64,000 nucleotides of DNA. It comes from Phyto melanocephala. Lineage: Eukaryota > Arthropoda > Insecta > Diptera > Rhinophoridae. The stretch is from positions 44,856,701-44,920,700 of the forward strand of contig OW799235.1 in the NCBI GenBank assembly GCA_941918925.1, read 5' to 3'. Position 1 is the stretch's first letter. Each line of letters begins with the position of its first letter. Below are positions 46,378 through 57,592 of this stretch, one piece after another. A model generated the notes under the pieces. The model was not told the origin of the DNA. It ran no database searches and saw only the letters and a program-made list of their open reading frames with translations. A program made the position numbers and the translations under genes.

Positions 46378-49300
46378 CGATACTGGTATTTCGAAAATTG
46401 TCCTAGTCAAAAATTTGAGTTTAGTGATTCATTGCCATTGGATTTAAATCTGCTTGAATCGATAAAAGTTGCGGAAACATCTTGCAAACGTGTTACACCA
46501 GACAACGTTACAGAACCCATACAAGTTACGCTTAAAAGAGTATGTAAAACATACGTTTCAGATTTCGAATCATATGGTCCAGACTACAACAAGGAAAATG
46601 ATTATTCACCTCATGCAATCCAGGCAATTTTTAGAGATGCAATTCCTACCGATATGGTGACTCCCGATAGGGCAAAGGACTGTGGTCTTTTTAGTGGTGT
46701 GGTATACAAACCACATGATGATGACGACGAACCAATTTTTACGCCGTTATATACCTTTAATTATAGGGTATTAAAACCAACTGATGGAACCGATTTGGAT
46801 AATGAGCAGAAAAGGCAGCTGGATAAGGTTCTGGGTAAACATCATGTTGTTTTTGGTAGTTTAGGTAAGCCCTCGCCGTATGCAGTACATAAGATAGATA
46901 CTGGCAACCACGAACCAATTGCTTTACCTCCTTATCGTCTTTCGTTTGCCAAAGCTCATGAATTAAAACGAGAGATCGAGAATATGCTGGAAAATGACAT
47001 AATTGAGGAATGTGAATCAGCATGGTCTTCGCCGGTAGTCATGGTCCCCAAAAGAGATGGTTCGCGTATGTGTAGACTACAGAAAATTGAATTCAATTAC
47101 CGTTCCCGATAGGTATCCATTACCTCGTATGGATGATTTATTACACTCGGCAAAAAGTACGAAATATATGACGACGTTAGACTTACAAAGTGGATATTAT
47201 CAAGTGGAAGTAGCAGTGGAAGACCGCGATAAAACTTGCCTGATTACACCATTTGGAACTTATCGTTTTAAAAGAATGCCATTTGGCTTACGCAATGCGC
47301 CCGCAACGTTCTAAAGGCTAATAAATCGTTTTCAGTCTGGTATTCCGGAAATTTGTATCTTCGCCTACTTAGACGATATTATTATATGCTCAGAAAACTT
47401 CCAGCAGCATTTGGAGAACATTGACACAGTTTTGTGTCGGCTAATGTTATTCGAGTTACGCTTAAATAATCAGAAATGCAGATTTTGCTGTGCGAACGTG
47501 AAATTTCTTGGTCATATACTTACTCCAAAGGGAATAGCTGTAGACCCAGACAAAACGCAAGCAATTATTGAACGCAAGCAGCCTAGCAACTTGAAGGAGC
47601 TAATTTCTTTTATACAAACCTGTTCGTGGTATAGACGATTTATTGATCAATATGCGGAAATTGCTAGACCGTTGACCAATCTAACCAAGAAGTCATCTGT
47701 GTGGAAATGGGGAGAAGAAGAGTCGGGAGCATTCAACGCTTTGAAACGAGCTTTAACGACCTCACCCATATTGAAACAATCTGTTGACAACATGCCCTCT
47801 TAAGAAAAACAGATACAAGCGCTTATGCCCTTGGAGCAGTTTTACTCCATGGGGAGGGTCCAAATGAGCACCCTATAGAGTATACCAGCCGACTATTAAG
47901 TAACGCCGAACGCAACTACTCGACTACAGAACGAGAAGCCCTGGCTATAATCTGGGCATGTAATAAATTTCGTGGTTATATAGAGGCAGAAGAAGTCAAA
48001 CTTCTTACAGACCACAAACCTTTGAAGTGGTTACTTACTTTGAAATCACCAACTGAACGGCTTGCTAGATGGGGATTACAAATCCAACAGTAGAATTTTA
48101 CTATTGAATACGTTCCTGGTAAAGCAAATTCTCTAGCAAATTTTCTAGACCACCCTGTGAAAGTCATGATGATGACATAGATAAAGGTAACTGTTTTTGT
48201 TCATTTTATGTAGATATGCCAACAAGAAATGCAACGGAAATTAGAGAAGAGCAAATGAAGGACGAGTACCTGAAGGAAATAATTTTGTCATTGGAGAAAC
48301 ATGATGAAAACTCTATTCGTTGGATAAACAGATGTTATCTACTAAATGATGGCATTTTATATTGCTATGCTAATGATGATTGCGAAGATGCACAACTAGT
48401 AATACCTACCCAAGAACGAACAAAGATACTAAAAGCTTACCATGATGAAAGTACAGCAGGTCATTACGGAGCAGAAAGAACTATTGCGCGTATTGCTAGT
48501 AGGTATTTTTGGCCAGGAATGCGAAGTGAAATATCTAGATACGTTAAAAGCTGCATCGAGTTCCAACGTTTTAAGGCATCTAATATGAAACCCGCTGGAT
48601 TGTTGCAGACAACTAGTAGTAAGCAACGATTTGAAGTTGTAGCTACAGATTTATTTGGTCCTTTGCCGCAAACTGAAGAAGGTTTTAGATGGATATTTAT
48701 TGCTGAAGATGTGGCCAGCCGATGGATTGAAATATTTAAGCTTAAAGATGCAACTGCGAAGGCATGCGCCAAAATTCTTATTGATGAAATCTTTTTACGA
48801 TATGGAATTCCCAGACGTATTAAATCCGATAACGGTGTACAATTTGTTTCGGCTATAATGCAGAAGGTTACATACTGCCTTGGCATACAACAGCAATTCA
48901 CTCCTGTATATCATCCGGAGGCGAATCCCGTAGAACGAAAGAACAGAGATCTGAAAAGTCAATTGGCTATTTTGGTACAGCATCAACATTAAGATTGGCA
49001 TAAAAGTTTAGCTGCTATACGTTTCGCTATGAACACCGCCAAATGTCTGAGTACTGGATATAGTGCTGCATACCTCACTTTTGGTAGAGAACTACGTACA
49101 TTAGATGACGTCAAACATGACGTGAGGGTTATAGTTCAATCTGAGAATTTTATTCCTGAAATATCGTCTTATCTTCAAACCCTTGCTAATGTCCTTATGA
49201 ATGCTAAAGAGACCGAGATGAAGATACAAGATAAGAACAAGACTTATATCGATCAACACAGAAGTCCTACACCTAATTTTCAAGTCGGAACTGAAGTATT

Positions 49301-49553
49301 GGTAACAACACATGTGTTAAGTAATTCAAGTAAAAACATTACATCTAAGTTCGTACCCAAACGTGATGGCCCGTACGTCATAACGAAAAAGATTGGGTCA
49401 TTCTCGTATGAAGTGTCATCACCGGATAACTTGGCAATTTCACTTGGTTCTTATCATGCTTCAGCATTGACATTATATAGAGGTAGTAACACAAGTCAAA
49501 GTCCAACACCAGTCCATCCCATGAAGAGACGTGGCCGACCGAGGAAAGCCTAG
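46378..49553 (+). pseudogene. pol: pol region (RT, RNase H, integrase) of the gypsy element, multiply broken
   Basis: The RT N-terminus (VVMVPKRDGS) is followed by a frameshift at about 47060-47080, then TTLDLQSGYYQVEV and MPFGLRNAPATF, a TAA at 47312, and YLDDII (about 47366). RNase H (GAVLLHGEG, YSTTEREALAIIWAC, DHKPLKWLL) spans 47820-48060 in a shifted frame. Integrase from 48216 has the H-x-H of the zinc domain (AYHDESTAGH), but the second Cys pair reads CIEF, so one ligand is lost. The core triad is ATDLFGP, SDNGVQF and NPVERKN. The last frame (49029-49553) is the integrase C-terminus with the GPYVI motif. Confidence 0.82.
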
Positions 49554-49620
49554 TATATGAAGCCTTTTGAGAAGTTGACGTACTGCTCAGGCCGAGCTCC
49601 TGTACGTCAAAGGGGGAGAA

Positions 49621-51513
49621 TGTAGCGTATCACCTTTAATAAATATACACATTTTACTTATGCTTATTTTACTAGGTATTTTATTTAGTGCCCATCACTG
49701 GTTATTACATCTTGATACAACCATACATTTAGTACTAACAAATACAAATATGGAAAAGCTCTTTCGTTGAGTTAAAGTTCATATGCTTAAACGAACGTTT
49801 GTTTATTTAAAGCTCGTGTGTGAGGCAGAGACCTGCGCCAGCCGGCTGACAGCCGATTTTGAGCCGCCGCCGATGTCTTTCAATGGCAGCCGCCGCCGAA
49901 AAAATATCCGGCTCGTAACGGCTAAAAATAAGCCGCCGTGCATTATTTTTTGTTATTTTTTTCTTTAAGCCATTCGTGCATACAGGTGTCCCAGTTTTGG
50001 GAATTTATCCCTTAGTTTGGATTTTTTTTAAATTTGATGGATTTTCTAAGTATATTTTAGGAATAAAATTGCTTGGGATTAGTTTAACTGTGTCGACCAG
50101 ACCAACAAAACTTTTTTAAATACAAATTAATAAGATGCCATATTAATAATTAATTATTTAGTATTTTATTGAATTAGAGGAATTTACATCGTATTCGCTG
50201 ACAAACTTTCTATAATTATGTACAAGCTTATAACACCCACTTCAGACGATGATTTAAAACCGTATTTTTTTTAATTTAATCTCTTATAAAATCTACCAAA
50301 ATCTTTTTTCACTTATACTATGATGTTTTTTACCATTTTTTTTTGTGATTATTTTTTACTTATAATCGGTTACTTTACATTACTTGCTCGCTCGTATTTA
50401 GAAAAATATAAAAAAAATTTAATACAAATATTTGTAATGCAAAATATTTGTCCAAAAAATTCTCTATTTTTATAAAAAATTTAACTTTTTTAAATTTATT
50501 TTTTAGTAGATTTTCCACTTTTTATTTCATTCAAAAGTCACTTGATTCTTTACTTCAAAAAGGATAGGAGAACGTCAATAAGTGTAAAGAAAATACAATA
50601 AACATTTTTAAAAGCAGAAAACGTCATGTTTTTTTAATACTAGTTTTTCTTCACGTCCACAAAAAAAAACTCGTGACATAAATCATCGTGTAAATGTAAT
50701 TTACCGAGTGATGACTGCAGCACAAAATGGTTTGTTAGATTTTTGACTATAAGTAAAATTCGAAGCATTCAAAATTTTAATGAGTTTTCATTTTTTTCGG
50801 GATATCTTATCTCTAATTTTGTAAAACAGGAAGGTTACTTTGTAATTCGAAACGAAAGAAAATATTTCCTAATTTCTATATTTTAGGCATACAAATAAAT
50901 TCTAAAAGATGATCATTGTTCGCTGCTCATAATAACAACTATTGTTGTTGTTATTCTAATTTAAAACAATTCCGAATGTTCTGATTTCACTTGGAATACA
51001 ACATGAGGAAAGTATAGATTATTTGTGACTATAAAACACAAATGTTGTTGCAAAATTTTATTTATCTGATATTGTACCATGACTTAAGTAAAAATAAAAT
51101 AATGTGGCTGTTTTTCTTTACGATTCAAAAAGAAATAATAGAACCTTCATCAATCTTCGGTGTATTTATGTTGCATTCATACGTGCACTTTCAGCCGGCT
51201 CACAGCCGAAATTAAGCCGCCGCCGACAATTTCTTCGCTAGCCGCCGCCGCTTGCAAAAAATGCTCGGCGCAGGTCTCTGGTGTGAGGGTATATGAGCAG
51301 GTTGGTGTGAATGGTCAACAGCTGAACATAGTTAGCATACAAACTTCGTGATGACGTTAGTTGTCGTTGCTTGTTGTTAAGTGTGTTTGACTGATGAATT
51401 TAAAGTTGTTGGTCGCGATAGTGGCCGCAATATTTATAAATTCTTTGAACAATTCATTCCGTATTTGCAGGTTAATTGTTTGTGTTTCATATTTTAAAAA
51501 TACTTTTATTGTT
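49621..51513 (+). repeat. 3' LTR of the gypsy element, split by a hAT-like element
   Basis: About 430 bp of LTR sequence on either side of the insert at 49826-51280. Relative to the 5' LTR it lacks the CACTTATTTGG and the ACCATCAACGACAGCAGC stretches, and the TATA box reads TATATGA. These differences show that the two LTRs have diverged since insertion. Confidence 0.82.
49826..51280. mobile_element. Non-autonomous hAT-like element with GCCGCCG-rich ends
   Basis: Inverted ends CAGAGACCTGCGCC (49826) and GGCGCAGGTCTCTG (to 51280) are flanked by GTGTGAGG on both sides (49818-49825 and 51281-51288). The first and last about 100 bp are rich in AGCCGGCT, CAGCCG and GCCGCCG. The central 1.2 kb is AT-rich with no open frame of note. 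CAG-starting ends and 8-bp target duplication suggest hAT. Confidence 0.88.
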
Positions 51514-51790
51514 AAATGTAATAAAATATAAACTTTTTGAAAATATAAACTTTTATAAACGAATTTTCTAAGAAAAATAAACAAATCGTTATAATTTTTT
51601 TTTTTTTTAATTGAATTTAGCTTACCTGCTCCTTTTGCCACTTTTATAAGTGGTACTCAAACTCAAGCCTTGGGCCATACAAATTCTTTGAAATTATTTC
51701 GTTTAAACATTCCTTGTTTAAATATTTAATGTTATTTTCATCAAACCCATGTTCTAGAAAACAGTTATGTATTTTATAAAGATTTTATTA

Positions 51791-54069
51791 AAATTATTTT
51801 AAAAATAAGCTTAAATAAATATGAAAAATTTCATGTATTTATTATAACAGCATATCGCTTTTTATTTTTCAACAGTGTCATAACAAAAAATTGTATTCTT
51901 TATAACCGCTTTAAAAGTTTTCAAACATTAAACATAAACGTATGAAAAATTTAATTTTTAATCTCGTGTTTCATTCATTCATTTTGGTATTGGGTTTTAA
52001 ATATGCAAATTTTGAGTTATGATACTAATGTTGTAAATAAGCGATATTACAAATTTGCCGAAATTAGCTAAAGTTAAATAAATTTTTTCGAAAAGTTTTT
52101 AAAAAGAATTAATTTCTTATTGAAGTAAAATTGTTTTAAAAACTTTACGAAAACACTTGAAATTTTTGATTAATTATATATTTTAGCCGCGACTGGCATT
52201 TTCTATAAACGCCGTTGGCACCTAAAACCATAGGCGTCTTCACCGACTACTTATTTATGTCGACTTTGTTTTCTTTTACATACCTAAAAGAACTTGTAAA
52301 AATTGTTCACCTTTTAAAGATGGCAAATGCTGTTCCAGTTCCATGGCATAAAATCTGCAATATATATGTACTCATATTGTTAAATTAACAATATATACTA
52401 CATACATATGTATACATATATAAAATATATTTTTACTGCCGTATTTATAAAACTTATCAAGTGTTAATAAAGGCTTAATAACACTAATTTTCTATGTAAA
52501 TTTGTTTGATTAACACTTAATAACTTTTATATATAAGACCATTAAATATTAAAAAAAATTTTAAATGGTGTCACGTGTACTTACATATGTACATTTATTT
52601 TTTTTCTAATTTTAATATAACAGACTGCACTATTTTTATTTTAACTCACTTAAATAAGTTTACACTTACCTTTTTTAAATTCACTTTTATTCTTAATTTT
52701 AAGTTTTTTGATACAATTTTTTTATTCTTTTTTTTTATTTTTCGGCACACTTCTTCACCATTTAAAGAAATTTTGAGAATGACTTGGCATATTAAAATTT
52801 CACTAAAAAATAATATTCTTTCATCGGGGCTGGAAAAGTAAATACTTACATTAGTTTTAAAATGCATTTAACTCACCAACAGTCAAAGTTATAATTATGC
52901 ATTTGTATTTAGACTTTTATAGTTAATTATTTACTTTGTCTAAATAATACTATTTAAATATATAGTAAAATATTAATTTGTATCTAGGTTGCCACTTTCC
53001 CAATAAATGTTCAATAAAACATTTTGCAAAATTTTTCAATAATTTTAATATATGAATATGAAATTTAAACAAAAAATCTAATAAATTAAAAAAAAATTTA
53101 CCAAGGTTAACAAGTAGATTACTTTGCATTGCAAAAGTAATCTGTCAGACAATACAATCACAACATCTATTCCATTTAAATTGTTTGAGAGTCAGCATGA
53201 AATAAATTTTTATTTGGGCAGAAAAAAATTATATTTTACTATAGAATATGTATCTGCTAGCATCCATACTCAATAATATACTTAAATCATAATATTTTGA
53301 TCCTTTTAGCTTAAGACCAGTTTAATTGTTATTTACAAAACGTTATTTATTTTAATCAATATTTCGCTTCTAACAAAAATAGCTTCTTAATAGCAAAATT
53401 GTTATAAGACCAAAGAAATTAGACAACATGTTAATTAGTTATCAAAAGGATTTATTGATTGTTCTTAAATTTCGTTCTAACTACATAATAAAGAAAAACA
53501 TGAATTAATTTAATTAAAAAGGAGGGTATACGTGCATACAATACTTCTAATTTTATTTATTTTTTATTTTTTTTCTATTAAAGCTTTTTATAAGTTCAGA
53601 TTTTACAGTAGAAATACAAATAACATACCAAATGATTGTTTATATTATATTTTTGTATATATAATTTACTCACGAATCGAACTTGTTTCCTATATATTTT
53701 GCATTTTCATCAAGTTATGCATAAATTAGTAAAGCTGCTAATATTTATTTCACAACCAATAAGCATGCATGTATGTGCATAAAAATTTTAACTGTTTACA
53801 TTAGATTTAATTTGCACTACCCATTCCTGATATACTTTACACACCAACCCAAATTACATCGTAACATCATTGCAATAAACGTCATAATGTATAACGTGAG
53901 ATGCACTAGTGTTGCCTTAGCTTTCTGATATATAATAGTGTAAATAAAAGTTTTCTCCTTTTCTGTAAATTAACTTTTTGATATCTGTTTTAATTTTAAA
54001 TTAACAAACGGTCTTTATAAAAATAATTATCTGTAGAAAATCAGTTTAATAAGCATTTTTTTAAACAAG
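51791..54069. other. AT-rich DNA, no supported gene
   Basis: Scattered short frames (for example 52575-52841 and 53532-53729) are low-complexity F/K/N/I runs without recognisable motifs. A weak inverted repeat near 52440-52560 (TTATAAAACTTATCAAGTGTT against AACACTTAATAACTTTTAT) could be an old MITE. Upstream exons of the SAM-type gene may lie here but were not found. Confidence 0.4.
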
Positions 54070-55790
54070 ATGAACATTAGGAAGACGGGAAGGGGTGAAT
54101 TGCTCTTCGAGTTAAATAAACCCCTAGATAAAAGCACGTCCGTGGCGAGACAGCTGAAGTACGTGCCTTAACGCATGAGGTATTCTTGGAGATTAGGGAT
54201 ATAGATGAGGTAATGACAAAAGACGAGGCATTCTCATTTGAAAGTTTCCGATAGATTTAATGCGTTACAACCGTTAGTGATTAAGTCTTTGAGGAAATCA
54301 TATAGGGCAACACAGACTGCCACTATTGGTCTAAATTCTGAGTTGGCAAACCACCTCATTGAGACCGCCAAGATACGTATTAGATGGGTGATATGTAGAA
54401 TACGGGGGAAAACGGCACCAATTAGATGCTACAGATGTTTGGACTTGGTCATACTACGAGTAGGTGTAAAAGTCAAAATGATTACTATGACAAATGCCTA
54501 CAATGTGGCGTATCTAGTCACAGGATTAAGGTGTGTAATAACCAACCATCATGTATATTATGGGAACCCTAGGGTAAAGAGTGATCATGTGACTGGCTGT
54601 TCTTTCTTTCCGTTTTACAGGAAAGCGATCGAACGCCTTAGACATCAAGAATGAGAGTCTTCAACTGACCCTGAATCACTGTCAGGCAGCACAAAGTCTA
54701 CTGAAACAGAAATGAATATAGACTTAGCGCTCTTAAGTGAGCCGTATCAGTGCCGCGACTCGGTTAATTGATTATCGGACATTATTAAGACGTCAGCAAT
54801 ATTGTTGATCAGTTAATTGGGGCTGCGAGATTCTGCCTCACAGTTTACTGGTTTTACTCGGGCTATTGTGCATGGGATTAACTTCTATAGTTGCTACATT
54901 CCCCCGAGATATTCCTTTTTGGATTTTGAACGAATTGTTCAGAATATCGGTCCCGTAATTATTGCCGGCGACTTCAATGCGTGGACAATAGAACGGGGCT
55001 GCTCATGCACAAATTCTAGGGGTCAGATACTGGTTGAGTAATTTTCTGCACTTAATGTGATTGTGTTAAACAACGAAAATGGGCACACTTTCTCAAGCGA
55101 ATCGGGATCGATTATTGATGTTGCCTTTGCTAGCGCTAGTATTATGCGCAGGGTGGGATGAAGCATTCCTGGAATATACACACATAGCGATCACAATGCT
55201 ATATAATTTGATATCAGGGAGGAATTACGCGCAGGTGCAATGATTATACCCCCGGAACGAATTTCGGGATGGAAAACGGACAGCCTTGATAGAGAATTAT
55301 TTACAATGTCGATCAGTAGGAGTAAGGGGGCATGTTTTATACAGATGTCCAAAAGGGTTGAAAACGACCCATGGGGTTTGTGCTGGTAACACTAAGCTAA
55401 AGTGTCTAAGTCCTCTACCACCTAAGGATGCTGAAGTACTTTGGTATTTGACTTTCCGCTTGTAACGACAGTTGAGGTTGAAGCTGACATGAGCCAATTT
55501 AGGGACGGAAAAATCCCCGGCTTGGATGGCATAACAAATGCGGTAGTAAGGGTGACTTTCAAGTATTGCTCTTATCAGGTTATCCATTTGATGAATTCGT
55601 GGTTACGCCGTGGTATATTTCCGAGTATGTGGAAAAGGCAAAAGCTTGTTTTGCTATTGAAACAGGGAAAACAAGAGGAGGATCCCTGCTCCTACCGACC
55701 ACTCTGTATGATTGATACGTTTAGGAAACTGTTGGAAAGCTTAGTTTGAAGGAGAGTAGAGGAATCTGTTGAGTGCGTAGAAGGTCTATC
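54070..55790 (+). pseudogene. Decayed I/R1-type LINE: gag-like, endonuclease and RT N-terminus
   Basis: ATG at 54070 (MNIRKTGRGELLFEL) starts an ORF1-like region. C-x2-C-x4-H-x4-C-type zinc-knuckle remnants read RCYRCLDLGHTTSRC and KCLQCGVSSHRIKVC (about 54420-54540, in changing frames). The apurinic-like endonuclease follows: NIDLALLSEPY, FYSCYIPPRYSFLDF and IIAGDFNAW (about 54700-55000), then SDHNAI. RT begins with GKIPGLDGITN and LVLLLKQGKQEEDP (55500-55690). Frameshifts and stops are frequent. The frame is cut near 55790 by a transposon end; the next RT piece is inverted at 57400-57592. Confidence 0.78.
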
Positions 55791-55827
55791 TGATAACACT
55801 GTGCATGAAATTGACACTTTTTTTTCG

Positions 55828-56112
55828 TGACAAGCTGGGCACCTAGCGTTTTAACATAATTCGGGTACGCTGAATCCAGTGGTGCCCACGGTTTTTTAAG
55901 ATTGGCTCTGGTTTTCGAGATATACCGTTATTTCGAAAATGGAGGAGGTTGCACAACATATGTTCGCGTAACTCAAAAACGCTTTAGCTTATTGAAAAAA
56001 CTTAAAAAACCGAAATTCCGCAAAAAAATTTCCTTTAAGAAAAGTAAAACTTCTTTCTAATATTCGCTCTATATTCGTTTTAGAAACATAATTTTTTTTT
56101 TTTTTTAAATTA
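55828..56112 (+). mobile_element. Left end of the long-TIR element (outer copy)
   Basis: From GACAAGCTGGGCACCTAGCG onward it matches 57608-57840 (and the inverse at 63986) for about 230 bp, with small changes near 56025-56095. GGGCACC and GGTGCCC near the start form a short hairpin in each copy. It is interrupted by the foldback at 56113. Confidence 0.85.
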
Positions 56113-57345
56113 ATTTTAATATTTATTTGGTTGTTGGGTTTAAGCTGGTTTATATGCATTTCACTGGTGCTTATGCCAGATCATCAGTAAACCTTTACCC
56201 AAATTCTTGAAAAAGTTTAAAATGTTATAAGTTATATTTTCAAATTCTCATTAACAAAATGAGAATTCAAAAATAAAACAAAAAACTATAAAAAACTTTT
56301 TCAAAAACCCAACCAACAATTTTTCAATTTTAATTTATTTTATTTTTCTAATCCCCTCTGCATTTGGCTAACCGTTGGTTAACACTAAATGCTTAGAGGG
56401 ACAACCGAAAAATAAAATCTTCTTTTATTATATATTTACTAAATTATTCAGGATATGCTCCCTTAATTTTTCAATAATATTTATTTGGTTGTTGGGTTTA
56501 AGCTGGTTTATATGCATTTCACTGGTGCTTATGCCAGATCATCAGTAAACCTTTACCCAAATTCTTGAAAAAGTTTAAAATGTTATAAGTTATATTTTCA
56601 AATTCTCATTAACAAAATGAGAATTCAAAAATAAAACAAAAAACTATAAAAAACTTTTTCAAAAACCCAACCAACAATTTTTCAATTTTAATTTATTTTA
56701 TTTTTCTAATCCCCTAAAATAAAATAAATTAAAATTGAAAAATTGTTGGTTGGGTTTTTGAAAAAGTTTTTTATAGTTTTTTGTTTTATTTTTGAATTCT
56801 CATTTTGTTAATGAGAATTTGAAAATATAACTTATAACATTTTAAACTTTTTCAAGAATTTGGGTAAAGGTTTACTGATGATCTGGCATAAGCACCAGTG
56901 AAATGCATATAAACCAGCTTAAACCCAACAACCAAATAAATATTATTGAAAAATTAAGGGAGCATATCCTGAATAATTTAGTAAATATATAATAAAAGAA
57001 GATTTTATTTTTCGGTTGTCCCTCTAAGCATTTAGTGTTAACCAACGGTTAGCCAAATGCAGAGGGGATTAGAAAAATAAAATAAATTAAAATTGAAAAA
57101 TTGTTGGTTGGGTTTTTGAAAAAGTTTTTTATAGTTTTTTGTTTTATTTTTGAATTCTCATTTTGTTAATGAGAATTTGAAAATATAACTTATAACATTT
57201 TAAACTTTTTCAAGAATTTGGGTAAAGGTTTACTGATGATCTGGCATAAGCACCAGTGAAATGCATATAAACCAGCTTAAACCCAACAACCAAATAAATA
57301 TTATTGAAAAATTAAGGGAGCATATCCTGAATAATTTAGTAAATA
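56113..57345. mobile_element. Foldback-type element, 1.2-kb near-perfect palindrome with internal repeats
   Basis: Each arm contains two direct copies of a 352-bp module (GTTGGGTTTAAGCTGG near 56132 and 56484; CCAGCTTAAACCCAAC near 56917 and 57269). The arms are near-exact inverse copies meeting near 56714 with a very short asymmetric centre. TTTAAATTAATTTT-like sequence flanks both sides, a possible target duplication. No coding sequence. The layout resembles FB/Galileo-type foldback elements, and its module is shared with 41229-44346. Confidence 0.85.
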
Positions 57346-57399
57346 TTTAAATTAATTTTTTTATAAAAATTTCGAAATTTTTATTTTAAGCGCATGAGA

Positions 57400-57592
57400 G
57401 AATTCATTATAACCTCCCAGTTCGTCAAAGTAAATGCATTCCTAACGCTAAGCGTTACCTCTACTCAATACCCCTTTGTACCATTATTTAATCGTTTGCC
57501 CTCAATCGCCGCATTATGAGCTATATGAAGCACTACATTTAAAGCATCCACAGTCGACCTTGTCTTTCTAAAACCGAACTGATTACACTGTG
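57400..57592 (-). pseudogene. Inverted piece of LINE reverse transcriptase
   Basis: Read on the minus strand: CNQFGFRKTRSTVDALNVV...VRNAFTLTNWEVIM, the RT segment that should follow the truncated RT of 54070-55790. Its outer edge (57592-57607) is repeated inverted at 63987-64000, so it is part of the large inverted duplication. Confidence 0.8.

Larger units (their letters stand above)
44592..51513 (+). mobile_element. Ty3/gypsy LTR retrotransposon, complete structure but mutated
   Basis: Two LTRs begin TGTAGCGTATCACC (44592 and 49621). A purine tract AAAGGGGGAGAA precedes the 3' LTR (49609-49620), and AAAT flanks the whole element on both sides (44588-44591, 51514-51517). Gag-protease, RT, RNase H and integrase segments lie between in the Ty3/gypsy order, with multiple stops and frameshifts. 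No env-like frame is seen. It sits in an intron of the SAM-type gene. Confidence 0.9.
38891..51790 (-). pseudogene. Decayed multi-exon gene with SAM-like N-terminus, unknown function
   Basis: Seven exons can be traced on the minus strand: about 51790-51626 (SAM-like: FLEHGFDENNIKYLNKECL, then GPRLEFEYHL), 44537-44442 (tentative), 41065-40884 (LLYFEKNNCLNVTHRKLL...ENLFPSENR), 40819-40655 (DIYYIPIKGRKPVGYLY), 39915-39772 (EVLEKWKKTFLLRK...FGYKL), 39711-39549 (VIADFSLLFPNKGNLIYEKW) and 39375-38891 (ELKNLAILHLLHTLL...NDIKTT). GT/AG sites and phases agree between the last five; the junction between the second and third does not resolve. I recall this layout from unnamed conserved animal proteins. 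In-frame TAA codons occur in the first, second and fifth exons, and a 10-A run may shift the fourth. Introns carry the hAT/foldback and gypsy insertions. Confidence 0.65.

Noticed and set aside
52646..52867. 73-residue Lys-rich minus-strand frame
   Set aside because: Low complexity, no recognisable domain, no splice or regulatory context.
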